Origin: Verrucomicrobiaceae bacterium | Lineage (GTDB): Bacteria; Verrucomicrobiota; Verrucomicrobiia; Verrucomicrobiales; Verrucomicrobiaceae | Direction of reading: 5' to 3' | Length of the DNA stretch: 64,000 nucleotides | Assembly: GCA_016795375.1 (NCBI GenBank) | Contig: JAEUHJ010000151.1 | Location: 1-64,000, forward strand | Shown: one piece after another, positions 55,777 to 64,000 of the stretch | Layout of the letters: each line of letters begins with the position of its first letter | How positions within the stretch are numbered: the first letter of the stretch is position 1 | Program-made: the position numbers and the translations under genes | The notes under the pieces: generated by a model | The model's database searches: none | What the model saw: the letters and a program-made list of their open reading frames with translations, nothing else | What the model was told of the DNA's origin: nothing

Positions 55777-57156
55777 ATGTTCACCTTCACCGACAAGGCT
55801 TCCGTCTCCACCTGCGATGGCATCACGCGTCGCGATTTCCTTTCCGCAGGCACTTTGAGCGCCATCGGGCTCACGCTGCCGAGTTTCGCGAAACTGAAGG
55901 CCGAGGGCCGTGTGGACGCCAAAAAGAGCAACAAGTCCTGCATCATGATCTTCAACCTCGGTGCGCCAAGCCAGCAGGACCTCTGGGACATGAAGCCGAA
56001 CGCGCCGAGCGAGATTCGCGGCCCCTTCAAGCCCATCCGCACGAAGAGCGATGCCTTCGAGATCTCCGAAATCCTGCCGCTGCATGCGAAGATCGCGGAC
56101 AAATTCTCGCTCGTGCGCTCCTGCTACCACACCGCCGCCGCGGTGCATGACACCGGACATCAGATGATGCAGACGGGCCGGCTTTTCACCGGCGGCGTCA
56201 TCACGCCGCACGTCGGCAGCGCGCTGGAGTTCCTCCAAGGCCGCCGCAGCGACCTGCCCGCGCACATCATTCTCCCGGAAACGATGGGCCCCACCGGCGG
56301 CAACATGCCGCACGGCCAGGACGCCGGCTTCCTCGGCAAAGCGTATGATCCCTTTGTGCTGAACGCGAATCCATCGGAAAAGGACTTCAAAGTGCCCGAT
56401 CTGCTGCCACCGAAGGAAATCAGCGAGGTGCGCCTCGAACGTCGCAAGCAGATGCGCGAGCTCGTGGACAGCAGCGTGCGCAATTTCGAATACAGCGAGC
56501 AGGCGAAGCTCATGGACAGCAATTTCGAGTCCGCCTACCGCATCATGACCTCCACCGAGGCCCGCGAGGCCTTCGACCTCACGAAGGAGCCGCAAAAAGT
56601 CCGCGAACGCTACGGCATGAACCGCTTTGGCCAGAGCTGCCTGCTCGCGCGTCGTCTCGTCGAGCGTGGCGTGCGCTTCGTCACCGTGAACACCTTCATC
56701 ACCGTCTTTGGAGAGATCACCTGGGACATCCACGGCTCCAAACCCTTCACCAGCATCGAAGGCATGCGCGACATCGTCGCACCGATGTATGACCAGGGCT
56801 ACAGCGCCCTCATCGAGGACCTGTTCCAGCGTGGCATGCTCGACGACACCATGGTCACCTGCCTCGCCGAATTCGGCCGCACGCCGAAGATCAATCCCGC
56901 CGGCGGTCGCGACCATTGGCCGAACTGCTGGACGGTCAATTTCGCCGGCGGCGGCATCAAAGGCGGCGAAGTCATCGGCAAATCCGACGACATCGGCGGC
57001 TACCCCACCGAGCGCCCCGTCGCCCCGAAAGAGATCGTCGCCACCATCTACCAGGCCATGGGCATCGACCTCCACACCGAACTCCCCGGCCCCCAAAGCC
57101 GCCCCTACCCCGTCGTCGATTTCGGCACGCAGGCGATCAAGGAGCTGTTTGCGTAA
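55777..57156 (+). CDS. Tat-exported DUF1501 family protein
   Basis: A 459-residue DUF1501 protein. ATG at 55777 gives a Tat signal (TRRDFLSAGTLSAIG). Family motifs are CIMIFNLGAPSQQDLWDMKP, HTAAAVHDTGHQMMQTGR, a central MPHGQDAGFLGKAYDPF, and the late CLAEFGRTPKINPAGGRDHWPN. It shares the fold and the AEFGRTP...GRDH core with the DUF1501 protein at 27585-28928, but the two differ clearly in the middle, so they are not recent copies. No DUF1553 partner is directly adjacent on the same strand; a DUF1549/DUF1553 cytochrome lies 1.9 kb downstream on the other strand. Substrate unknown. Confidence 0.92.
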   Translation: MFTFTDKASVSTCDGITRRDFLSAGTLSAIGLTLPSFAKLKAEGRVDAKKSNKSCIMIFNLGAPSQQDLWDMKPNAPSEIRGPFKPIRTKSDAFEISEILPLHAKIADKFSLVRSCYHTAAAVHDTGHQMMQTGRLFTGGVITPHVGSALEFLQGRRSDLPAHIILPETMGPTGGNMPHGQDAGFLGKAYDPFVLNANPSEKDFKVPDLLPPKEISEVRLERRKQMRELVDSSVRNFEYSEQAKLMDSNFESAYRIMTSTEAREAFDLTKEPQKVRERYGMNRFGQSCLLARRLVERGVRFVTVNTFITVFGEITWDIHGSKPFTSIEGMRDIVAPMYDQGYSALIEDLFQRGMLDDTMVTCLAEFGRTPKINPAGGRDHWPNCWTVNFAGGGIKGGEVIGKSDDIGGYPTERPVAPKEIVATIYQAMGIDLHTELPGPQSRPYPVVDFGTQAIKELFA

Positions 57157-57190
57157 ACCGGAGCGCGGACGCCCTCGTCCGCTATGTGTC

Positions 57191-57700
57191 ATGAAAAGAC
57201 TTCTTCTGTTCACTTCCTTGGTACTGCTGAATTGGACCTTAGCATTTGCGCGTCCAATCGCGGAGCCATCCATCGAGTTCTTGAGAGATAACAGCACCCA
57301 TTCCGCCATCTTCAAAATCGTCAAAGTTGCGCCTTCGGAAACAGCAAACAAGGGTTCGCCTCACCCCAATCTTAACGCCTATGTGGCCTACACTGCAGAA
57401 TGTGAATTGATCACATCAATCAAAGGCGATCTCCAGAAGAAGTTTTTCATCAGATTCTTTGTCTATGACAAACCTGCCTTTAACGGATCTGTATGCGCCT
57501 ACTTTGAATTGTTCATTGGCTCGATTTTTCTGGGCTACTTGGAAGCAGACCCGGATGCACCTGGGGAATTAATGTCATGCATGGGGCATCTCGACGAAGG
57601 CCTTGCGTTTCGCTATCTCACTGAAAGCCCAATCAAGAATTGGATGCAGGAGGTTCAGGAAAGGAAACGCAAAAAATACGAGGCGCAGAAAGCCAAGTAA
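57191..57700 (+). CDS. small secreted protein, unknown function
   Basis: A 169-residue protein with a signal peptide (MKRLLLFTSLVLLNWTLAFA). The mature part has a cysteine in ECELITSIKG and a second pair in NGSVCAYFE and LMSCMGHLDEG, so a disulfide is possible. The C-terminus is a charged helix (MQEVQERKRKKYEAQKAK). Base composition is visibly more AT-rich than in neighbouring genes, a mild sign of separate origin. It lies 34 bases after the DUF1501 gene and converges with the toxin-antitoxin pair. No family recognised. Confidence 0.6.
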   Translation: MKRLLLFTSLVLLNWTLAFARPIAEPSIEFLRDNSTHSAIFKIVKVAPSETANKGSPHPNLNAYVAYTAECELITSIKGDLQKKFFIRFFVYDKPAFNGSVCAYFELFIGSIFLGYLEADPDAPGELMSCMGHLDEGLAFRYLTESPIKNWMQEVQERKRKKYEAQKAK

Positions 57701-57760
57701 TCCCCCTTGCCTCAAGGCAGCCATTCCAAAGCGCATCTTTTCCAGCTCTTCCCACTAACC

Positions 57761-58147
57761 TCACCAAAACAACGGCACGCCGTAAGCCGCAAATTGCTCA
57801 TCAACCGTCACCACATGAAACCCTCTCTGCATCGTCTGCGCGATGATCATCCGGTCGAAAGGATCGCGATGATGGAGCGGCAGCGTGTCGAGAAACAGAA
57901 TGTCGGGCAGGTCGATGGTCTCCAGAGTGAGGCCGTTTTGGCTCTGATGGCGGCGGATGAGCCCTTCCAAAGGGTCCTGGAGAGCCAGCTTGCCTGTCTT
58001 GATTTTGATCTGCATTTCCCACAGGCTCGCTAGGCTCAGATGGAGGGTGTTCGTGGCATCACGGCAGGCGGCAAGAGCCTTGTCCGAAAGCTTTTCAGGT
58101 GCCTCGTCCAGCCAGATGAAAGCATGCGTGTCGAGCATCAACCTCAT
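57761..58147 (-). CDS. PIN-domain ribonuclease toxin (VapC-like)
   Basis: A 128-residue PIN-domain protein, the toxin of a type II toxin-antitoxin pair. Acidic residues expected in the active site are in place: Asp6 in LDTHAFIW, Glu44 in SLWEMQIK, Asp95 and Asp98 in HHRDPFDRM, and Asp116 in TVDEQF. Such enzymes cut RNA in a metal-dependent way when the antitoxin is lost. The start overlaps the antitoxin stop by four bases. The LDTHAFIW and LHHRDPFDRM motifs are typical of the subgroup found with DUF2281-like antitoxins. Confidence 0.9.
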   Translation of the reverse strand: MRLMLDTHAFIWLDEAPEKLSDKALAACRDATNTLHLSLASLWEMQIKIKTGKLALQDPLEGLIRRHQSQNGLTLETIDLPDILFLDTLPLHHRDPFDRMIIAQTMQRGFHVVTVDEQFAAYGVPLFW

Positions 58148-58392
58148 GAGGCACGATCATTGGGATCTTTGCCCGTATATGCATCCTCGCTGAGCCAAAA
58201 CTCGTCCGGTAGCGGATCATTGAAGTCATCCGCCATCCAGATGCGACCTTTGCCCAGGCCAAAAACGCGCTCTTTGACGGCGCTCTTCGACTCTTCGGCC
58301 TTCAGATTCGAAGCCAGTCGTGAAAGCAACGCGCGCTGCTCCTCCAGGGTCAACTCACGCGCTGCAAAGGCAATTTCTGAAACCGTGCTCAT
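58144..58392 (-). CDS. antitoxin of the PIN-domain module (DUF2281-like)
   Basis: An 82-residue protein encoded directly upstream of the PIN toxin with a four-base overlap, the usual antitoxin-first order. The N-terminus is helical (LTLEEQRALLSRLASNL), and the C-terminus has GLGKGRIWMADDFNDPLPDE, a segment found in DUF2281-type antitoxins that occupies the toxin active site. Antitoxin and complex normally repress their own promoter, which would lie between 58393 and 58421, a very short gap shared with the divergent cytochrome remnant. Confidence 0.82.
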   Translation of the reverse strand: MSTVSEIAFAARELTLEEQRALLSRLASNLKAEESKSAVKERVFGLGKGRIWMADDFNDPLPDEFWLSEDAYTGKDPNDRAS

Positions 58393-58421
58393 GCGGGCAT
58401 CTTAATTTCCGCCTCTGATTC

Positions 58422-59070
58422 ATGCAACTCCGCATCTCCAGCCTTCTTTTTGCCGCCCTGGCCGCCACCTCGGCTGCCGCCGAAGCCCCCTCCTTCCGCA
58501 ACACCATTCAGCCGATCCTCACCCGCTACGGCTGCGCGATGGGTGCGTGTCACGGTGCGGCGGCCGGACAAGGCGGCTTCCGGCTTTCGCTGCGCGGTTT
58601 CGATGACGAGGGCGACTGGCTCTCGATCACACGCAGCGCGAACGGACGTTGTCTCACGCTCGAAGACCCGGCGCGTAGTTTGTTTCTGCTGAAGGCGGTC
58701 AAAGCGGTGCCGCACAAGGGCGACAAGCGCTTCGAGGTGAACTCGCCGGAATACAAGGCCATCGCCGGTTGGATCGCAGCGGGTGCGCCGGGGCCGAAGG
58801 CGGATGATCCGCGCATCGTGTCGCTCAGCGTTTCACAGCCGCATCTCGTCACGCAGGCAGGAAAGAGCGTGCAGCTCAAGGTGACCGCGAAATTCAGCAC
58901 GGGCACAGCGAGGACGTGACGCGTTGGTGCAAATACAACGCCACCAATGCCAGCGTGGCCACCGTGGATGACAACGGCCTCATCAAAACCACCGGCAGCG
59001 GCGAAGGAACCGTCAGCAGCGTGTTCCTATGCCGGCCATGTGCCATGGGAACAAACCGGCTCACGATGCA
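58422..59070 (+). pseudogene. frameshifted, truncated secreted cytochrome (PSCyt/DUF1549-type remnant)
   Basis: The first 497 bases encode a signal peptide, a haem-like motif in YGCAMGACHGAAAGQGGFRL and the start of an Ig-like domain (VSLSVSQPHLVTQAGKSVQL). They match residues about 630-770 of the giant cytochrome at 37051-42150 (CNQGTCHGAKEGKAGFKL). The frame breaks at about 58905-58915, and the homology continues in another frame (EDVTRWCKYNATNASVATVD, GLIKTTGSGEG). A second break comes near 59027, where YAGHVPWEQT resumes in the third frame. The sequence then ends at the opposing gene, without DUF1549 or DUF1553. If expressed, the first frame would give a 165-residue secreted fragment. This looks like a decayed 5' remnant. 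Confidence 0.82.
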
Positions 59071-59074
59071 GGCA

Positions 59075-62000
59075 TCACCCCTTCGTCACTGCTTCATCGA
59101 GATTCATGACGAGGTTCGCCACCATCGTCCAGGCGGCGAGTTCGGCGGGGTTGAGTTTCTCATCAGCTTTCGATTCGCCGTAGCTGATGACCTTCTTCGC
59201 GTCCTCGGGCTTCGCGGTGTAGGCGGTGAGGTGTTTTTCGAGCGACTGGCGGATGATCCCGGCCTCCTGTGCGCTGGGGAAACGGCCGACGGACGCGCGG
59301 AACAGAGCGGTGATGCGCGCATCTGTGCCGGGGGCGGCCTGCATCACGCGCTGGGCGAAATTCCGCGCGGCCTCGAAGAACTGCACGTCGTTCATGAGCG
59401 TGAGCGCCTGCAGCGGCGTGTTGCTGCGCTCGCGACGCAGGCAGTAGCTCTCCCGGTTCGGTGCGTCGAAGGCGGTCATGTTCGGCGGCGGCGCGGTGCG
59501 TTTCCAGAAGGTGTAAAGGCTGCGGCGGTAGAGCGACTCGCCGTGATCCTGGATGTAATTGCGCGTGTTGCTGTCGCCGTAACCGACAGGCTCCCAGATG
59601 TTCTCCGGCTGGTACGGTTTCACACCTTTGCCGCCGATCTTCGGACTGAGCAAACCGGAGACGAACAATGCCTGGTCGCGCACCACCTCGGCATCGAGAC
59701 GGAAACGCGGCCCGTGGGACAACAAACGATTCTCCGGGTCCAACTGCGAACCGTGAACCGGGAACAGCGAACTCTGCCGGTAGGTGTGCGAGGTCACGAT
59801 GAGCCGCACGAGGGCCTTCATGTCCCATCCGCCTTCGCGGAAAGCCGCCGCCAGCCAGTCGAGCAGTTCAGGATGGCTCGGCGGCTCGCCCTGTGATCCG
59901 AAGTCGTTGCTCGTCCTCACCAATCCGATGCCGAAGAACTGCTGCCAGAGGCGATTCACCTGCACACGCGCCGTGAGCGGATGCTGCGGACTCACGAGCC
60001 ATCTGGCGAGGTCGAGGCGTGTGTGGTGGTCCTGCTTCGGCAGAGGCGGGAAAATCGCTGGCGTGCCGCGTGTGACCTTGTCCTTCGGTTTGTCATACTG
60101 GCCGCGCTCCATCACAAAGCTGTCGCGCGGCCGCGGCAGGTCGGCCATCACGAAGGTGGAGGGGATCACGTCCTCGATCGTCTTCTTTTTCGCCTCCAGT
60201 GCCAGCTTTTCGGCCCGCACGCCGTCCACAATCTCGCGCGCGCCCTGGTACTCGTTTTCAAACCACCATTCTTTGAGACGGGTCACGTCCTGCCCCGGCC
60301 ATGCGGACGCTTTTTTGCCACGCACGAGGGTTTGCAGGTCGTTGGGCAGGCCCTCCACACGCCGGCCCTGGCTCTTTTCGATCCACACCTTCCACGACCA
60401 TTGCGGATCCTTCGCCGGATCGACGCGGGAGCTCATCGCCAGATGATCCCAGCTCACCGTGCCTCCGAACTGCGTGAAGGCAAAGCCCGTGACCTTCGCT
60501 CCCGGCTTCAGGCCGAGACGCCCGGCGGCGACTTCGAGCCGCACCCACTTCCCCGCCTCCGGCAGCACGCCCACCTGCACTTTCTCCGGCGTGCGCACCT
60601 GGCCGAAGGGAATCGCGCCCTCCTCTCCCCACACGGCGCGGTGATTCCATCCCGCCGTGTGAAATTGCAGCATGATGGCCTTGGGCGGGTTCTTCTCATC
60701 AATGAAGCACTGCACGCTGATTTTGCCGTTGGGTGGAATCTCGTATTTGCCGCCGGCGGAGAAGAAATCCTGCGACACGCCTTCCGCGGTGCGCGTGAGT
60801 GCCGCGTTGCCGCTGAAAACCGGCCCCTTGTCCTTTGACACGAACTGCGTCGGATGACCGCCACTCGACTGCACGTTGGCATTGGCGGGAAAGGCGTCCT
60901 CGAACCACACCACCTCGCTCGTCCGCACCGGCGGCGGCGGGTTGAGCGTCGAAGGATCGGTGTAGTTCAGCTTCGTGATCGACTCGCGGATTTTCGTCTG
61001 CGTCGCGGCGATGTTTTGCCCGAGTTCCGCGAGCTGTTTCCTCTGCTCGTCGGTGCTGAGGCGCAAAACCGGCGGCGTCAGCAGGATGTTGCCGTCCATC
61101 GCCGGATCAGCGGCGCTGTTGAAGAAGGCGTACATCGAATAAAACTCCTTCTGTGTGATCGGGTCGAACTTGTGGTCATGACACACCGCGCAGCCGGCCG
61201 TGAGGCCCATCCACACCGCCATCGTCGTGTCGGCGCGATCCACGGCGTAGCGGAAGATGAACTCCTCGTTGATCGAGCCGCCCTCGCTCGTCGTGACATT
61301 GCAGCGGTTGAAGCCGGACGCGATCTGCTGGTCCACCGTGGCATCCGGCAGGAGATCGCCGGCGAGCTGCCAGATCGTGAACTGGTCGTAGGGCAGGTTC
61401 GCATTGAAGGCGCGCACCACCCAGTCGCGGTAGGGCCACATGCTGCGCTCGTTGTCGAGATGCAGGCCGTGCGTGTCCGCGTAACGCGCCGCGTCGAGCC
61501 AGTAGCGGCCCATGTGCTCGCCGTAACGCTCCGACTTCAACAGACGCGCGACGACTTTCTCATACGCGTCAGGACTCGCGTCGGAAAGGAACGCGTCGAT
61601 CTCCGCCAGGGTCGGCGGCAGTCCGGTCAAGTCGAGCGTCACACGGCGGATCAACATCGCCTTCGATGCCTCCGGCGAAGGCTCAAGCCTCTCCTCGGCC
61701 AGCCTCGCCTGGATGAAGGCGTCGATCTGATTTCTGACCGCTGACTTCCGGCCTCTGACCTCCGGCACTGCGGGCTTCACCGGCGCCTCAAAGCTCCAAT
61801 GCTTCTTGTAGGCCGCGCCCTCCTTGATCCATCGCTTCAAAATCTCCGCCTGGGCCGCAGTGATGTGCTTGTTCGACTCCGGCGGCGGCATCGCCTCATC
61901 CTCGTCCTTGGAGAGAATGCGCTGGATGATCGTGCTCGCCGCCGGATCGCCAGGCTTGACGGGAAACGCGCCGTCGATGGCCGTGAAAGCGCCCTCCGGC

Positions 62001-62164
62001 ACATCGAGCCGCAGATCCGCCTTCCGCTTCTTCGCGTCGAAGCCGTGGCAGGCGAAGCAGTTGTCACTGAGGATCGGCCGGACGTCGCGGTTGAAATCCA
62101 GCCTCGCCGCCGCCGGGACGGTGGCAGGAGCGAGGATGAAAACGGCCAGGGCACGGAAGTTCAT
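59075..62164 (-). CDS. secreted cytochrome: PSCyt1-DUF1549-DUF1553 family
   Basis: A 1029-residue exported protein. ATG at 62164 begins a signal peptide (FRALAVFILAPATVPAAA). PSCyt1 has the haem motif CFACHGFDAKKRKADLRLDV near residue 36 and MPPPESNKHIT. DUF1549 follows (IRRVTLDLTGLPPTLAEIDA, RYWLDAARYADTHGLHLDNE, with CAVCHDHKFDPITQKEFYSM). A beta-rich insert of about 180 residues (VWFEDAFPANANVQSSGG onward) resembles a jelly-roll or concanavalin-like domain. DUF1553 closes the protein (TARVQVNRLWQQFFGIGLV, NRESYCLRRERSNTPLQALT). It converges on the cytochrome remnant and is followed on the same strand, upstream, by a Tat phosphatase gene. Role in polymer breakdown is suggested for the family, not shown. 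Confidence 0.93.
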   Translation of the reverse strand: MNFRALAVFILAPATVPAAARLDFNRDVRPILSDNCFACHGFDAKKRKADLRLDVPEGAFTAIDGAFPVKPGDPAASTIIQRILSKDEDEAMPPPESNKHITAAQAEILKRWIKEGAAYKKHWSFEAPVKPAVPEVRGRKSAVRNQIDAFIQARLAEERLEPSPEASKAMLIRRVTLDLTGLPPTLAEIDAFLSDASPDAYEKVVARLLKSERYGEHMGRYWLDAARYADTHGLHLDNERSMWPYRDWVVRAFNANLPYDQFTIWQLAGDLLPDATVDQQIASGFNRCNVTTSEGGSINEEFIFRYAVDRADTTMAVWMGLTAGCAVCHDHKFDPITQKEFYSMYAFFNSAADPAMDGNILLTPPVLRLSTDEQRKQLAELGQNIAATQTKIRESITKLNYTDPSTLNPPPPVRTSEVVWFEDAFPANANVQSSGGHPTQFVSKDKGPVFSGNAALTRTAEGVSQDFFSAGGKYEIPPNGKISVQCFIDEKNPPKAIMLQFHTAGWNHRAVWGEEGAIPFGQVRTPEKVQVGVLPEAGKWVRLEVAAGRLGLKPGAKVTGFAFTQFGGTVSWDHLAMSSRVDPAKDPQWSWKVWIEKSQGRRVEGLPNDLQTLVRGKKASAWPGQDVTRLKEWWFENEYQGAREIVDGVRAEKLALEAKKKTIEDVIPSTFVMADLPRPRDSFVMERGQYDKPKDKVTRGTPAIFPPLPKQDHHTRLDLARWLVSPQHPLTARVQVNRLWQQFFGIGLVRTSNDFGSQGEPPSHPELLDWLAAAFREGGWDMKALVRLIVTSHTYRQSSLFPVHGSQLDPENRLLSHGPRFRLDAEVVRDQALFVSGLLSPKIGGKGVKPYQPENIWEPVGYGDSNTRNYIQDHGESLYRRSLYTFWKRTAPPPNMTAFDAPNRESYCLRRERSNTPLQALTLMNDVQFFEAARNFAQRVMQAAPGTDARITALFRASVGRFPSAQEAGIIRQSLEKHLTAYTAKPEDAKKVISYGESKADEKLNPAELAAWTMVANLVMNLDEAVTKG

Positions 62165-62213
62165 GGCGGTGGGATACGCACCGGAACCAGGACGGCTTTC
62201 GCCCGGCGGCTGC

Positions 62214-63080
62214 TCAGGCATCCGCCAGCATTCTCGCCACCTGCCTGCGGAAGCCATTCACGCGCAGCGAGCCGTCAGCCAGCACATCGAGCAGGGCATA
62301 GCCGTTGTTTTCGGCTCCGCTGCCTTCGATCATGGCGACGAGCGTGGTGTAGTGGATGCCGGCGATCTGCTGGTAGTCGTTCTTGTGCGAGTGGCCTTGG
62401 AACACAGCCAGCACCTTGCCCGACTTTTCGAGCAACGCGCGCACTTCGGCGGCGTTTTGCACGGCGTGGGCCTTGTCGGCGTCGAGTCGCTGATGCGCAA
62501 ACACGATGACGGAACCGCCGGCCTTGCCGAGCGTGCTTTCCAGCCACGACAGCTCTGCTTTGGGCACATTGGCATCCTTCCAATCAAAATTCTTCCGCGA
62601 ATACGGCGTGCCATCACTGCGGAAGCAGGCGTCGAGAATGACAAAGGTCACGCCAGCGGCCTCGATGCTCTCAAAGCCGCCGCCGGCCTTCGTGTTCGCG
62701 GCGAATTCCTGCTTCGTCAGCGTGCCGACACAATGATTGCCCAAAACATAGTGCCCCGGCATCGCAAGCCGCGCGAAATGGGATTCCATCGTCCGCAGCC
62801 ACTCGATCTCTTTTTCGACCGAGTCGGCCTGGTCGATGAAATCGCCGAGCTCGACCACGAGGGCCGGTTTTTCGCGGTTCATGACCTCCACGGCCTCGTC
62901 GAGCTTCGCGAGCGCCTCGCGGTAAAAGCGTGTCCTGGTCGGCGGCTTGTCCGCGTAGTGCAGATCCGTCATCAAACCGACTCGCAGCAGAGGTTTGACG
63001 CCCGCATCGGCGGCTTGCAGTCCGCCGAGGCCGGCGAGGCAGAGCGTGCTGTTTTGGAGAAAGGCGCGGCGGGTGCTCAT
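62214..63080 (-). CDS. Tat-exported calcineurin-like metallophosphoesterase
   Basis: A 288-residue phosphoesterase with a Tat signal (STRRAFLQNSTLCLAGLGGL); ATG at 63080 is chosen for it. The di-metal motifs are in order: GLMTDLHYAD (Asp, His), VELGDFIDQ (Asp), LGNHC (Asn, His), FAHQRLD and GHSHKNDYQQ (His, His). It is likely periplasmic and hydrolyses phosphate esters. It is encoded 49 bases upstream of the PSCyt1-DUF1549-DUF1553 cytochrome gene on the same strand and may be co-transcribed with it. Confidence 0.88.
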   Translation of the reverse strand: MSTRRAFLQNSTLCLAGLGGLQAADAGVKPLLRVGLMTDLHYADKPPTRTRFYREALAKLDEAVEVMNREKPALVVELGDFIDQADSVEKEIEWLRTMESHFARLAMPGHYVLGNHCVGTLTKQEFAANTKAGGGFESIEAAGVTFVILDACFRSDGTPYSRKNFDWKDANVPKAELSWLESTLGKAGGSVIVFAHQRLDADKAHAVQNAAEVRALLEKSGKVLAVFQGHSHKNDYQQIAGIHYTTLVAMIEGSGAENNGYALLDVLADGSLRVNGFRRQVARMLADA

Positions 63081-63124
63081 CACGGATACCAACCGGGCAT
63101 CCACCGGGTTTCTTCCGAAGTTCC

Positions 63125-63586
63125 TCAGCGGGCCGGCTGTGTCACGAGGATGTCCTTGCCTTTGTTTTCGAGGACGGGTCCCAGCGTGTGGATCCGGCTC
63201 TGCTCGGCCTTGGAGCCGATAACGACGGGCATTGTCGTTTGATTGCGCAGAATCAGGCCGCGAGCCTGCCGCTCTGTGTTAGGCGCGGTGTCCAGCTCGA
63301 TGGTGACACCTCGGAGATCGAAGCTGTTGTCATGGCCGCTGAAGGTGATGAACTGCCACTGCTTCTGCTTTCGACGCTCTGGAATGGAGGCCGGCGGGAT
63401 GAAATCCGTCAGCCGGTATTTGCCCGGCTTCATCTTGAGTTTCTGCCCGCTCTTCGGCGCGGCATCTGCCAGCTCGGCGAGGCTGGAGAGCACTGGCGGC
63501 TCGTCCGCCACCGCGCAAACTTGGGCGGAAAGACCGCAAGTGATCACCCAGAGGACGAGAAAACATGTCATGGCGGCGATCATCAT
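63125..63586 (-). CDS. shortened secreted protein resembling the N-terminus of a beta-helix family
   Basis: A 153-residue protein with a signal peptide (about residues 1-26). The segment KMKPGKYRLTDFIPPASIPE and WQFITFSGHDNSFDLRGVTI reads like the first coils of secreted right-handed beta-helix proteins, which normally run on for 400 or more residues. Here the sequence ends soon after (VLENKGKDILVTQPAR). It may be a truncated or internally deleted copy, or a genuine short protein. A GAGGTG sequence nine bases before ATG 63586 supports translation. It lies between the oxidoreductase and phosphatase genes on the same strand, so all four genes here may be one operon. Confidence 0.6.
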   Translation of the reverse strand: MMIAAMTCFLVLWVITCGLSAQVCAVADEPPVLSSLAELADAAPKSGQKLKMKPGKYRLTDFIPPASIPERRKQKQWQFITFSGHDNSFDLRGVTIELDTAPNTERQARGLILRNQTTMPVVIGSKAEQSRIHTLGPVLENKGKDILVTQPAR

Positions 63587-63640
63587 GTCCGCATTTCACC
63601 TCGTTTCACCTGCCGCTTTCACGGAGGCAGGAAAGCCATC

Positions 63641-64000
63641 TCACCGCGCAGGCACTTCCAGCACTTGCTTGTCCGCGAGCAGACGCTGCCGCAGCTTCGC
63701 GCAGGCCACGCTTTGCACTGGCAAATCGGCATCCAGCGCCATCACGGCGGCGGTGGCGGCGGATTGGGCGGCGACCATGAAGGTGAACTCGATGCGATAT
63801 GCGCCGTAGGCCACATAGCTCGATGACGGGCAGGTGGGGCTGAGGAGGTTCGTGCATTCGGCGGCCTTCGGCACGAGGCAGCGATACGGGATGCCGCAGG
63901 GTATCCAATCCGGCTCGGGTGACTCATTGAAGACCGCGCCTTCATTCCACACCTGGCCTTTTTTCACGATGCGGCGTGCATGATGCAGGTCCGGCGGCCA
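63641..64000 (-). CDS. secreted FAD-dependent oxidoreductase, C-terminal part (cut by the window edge)
   Basis: The frame is open to the window edge; 119 residues of the C-terminus are present. They match the end of the planctomycete/verrucomicrobial FAD-dependent oxidoreductase family (FAD_oxidored type): GIPYRCLVPKAAECTNLLSP, SSSYVAYGAYRIEFTFMVAA, QSAATAAVMALDADLPVQ and the final CAKLRQRLLADKQVLEVP. The GQaAGtAA-type sequence is slightly altered to AAQSAATAAV. The N-terminal FAD-binding part lies outside the window. It is the most upstream of four same-strand genes here. Confidence 0.85.
   Translation of the reverse strand, partial: WPPDLHHARRIVKKGQVWNEGAVFNESPEPDWIPCGIPYRCLVPKAAECTNLLSPTCPSSSYVAYGAYRIEFTFMVAAQSAATAAVMALDADLPVQSVACAKLRQRLLADKQVLEVPAR

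Noticed and set aside
57713-57724. Small inverted repeat TGCCT-CA-AGGCA between convergent genes
   Set aside because: The stem is only five base pairs and no T-run follows, so it is too weak to call a terminator.

Overview
The window is high-GC, densely coded bacterial DNA with no intergenic stretch above about 270 bases, and many genes overlap by four bases (ATGA). The gene content points to the Verrucomicrobiota, most likely a Verrucomicrobiaceae-type organism (Prosthecobacter or Verrucomicrobium-like). The indicators are the planctomycete/verrucomicrobial secreted cytochrome families (PSCyt1/DUF1549/DUF1553, DUF1592, DUF1552, DUF1501) in several copies, many Tat-exported enzymes, and weak or absent Shine-Dalgarno sites before many starts. 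The taxon is inferred from content; no marker RNA is present. I saw no tRNA, rRNA, CRISPR array, insertion sequence or integrase.

Left part, 1-17 kb. The window opens inside a ketosynthase gene that overlaps a second, apparently catalytically dead ketosynthase-like gene. Next comes an envelope and signalling neighbourhood: an ABC transporter with two N-terminal FHA domains, a Ser/Thr kinase with an extracytoplasmic beta-helix, an 824-residue protein that reads as degenerate kinase-like segments followed by two FHA-like domains, two tandem homologous coiled-coil lipoproteins, several small lipoproteins, two of them with glycine zippers, and an S41 protease. FHA domains bind phosphothreonine, so the kinase and the FHA proteins may form one phospho-signalling circuit. 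That link is inference.

Middle, 17-37 kb. A DUF1592 cytochrome/DUF1552 pair comes first. The haem-pathway operon ccsA-like/hemA/hemC follows, and its HemA lacks the usual C-terminal dimerisation domain. An OpgH glucosyltransferase overlaps a gene for a one-TM accessory protein. Then come a DUF1501 protein, gdhA followed three bases later by a degenerate-KaiC/PEP-synthase-like protein, a BNR-repeat protein and a PhoD-like phosphatase.

Right part, 37-64 kb. A 1699-residue cytochrome/WD40/DUF1549/DUF1553 fusion is followed by an alpha/beta hydrolase and mfd. A four-gene minus-strand lipid operon encodes FabG-like reductase, acyl carrier protein, flippase-like membrane protein and patatin. The housekeeping tgt-yajC-secDF operon follows, then a Tat-type Rieske protein, ychF, another DUF1501 protein, a PIN-domain toxin-antitoxin pair, a decayed cytochrome gene, a DUF1549/DUF1553 cytochrome, a calcineurin-like phosphatase, a shortened beta-helix-type protein, and the C-terminus of a secreted FAD-dependent oxidoreductase cut by the window edge.

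The most interesting candidates for an undescribed system are the kinase/FHA/lipoprotein neighbourhood (1.7-16.5 kb) and the reductase-ACP-flippase-patatin operon (46.2-49.0 kb).
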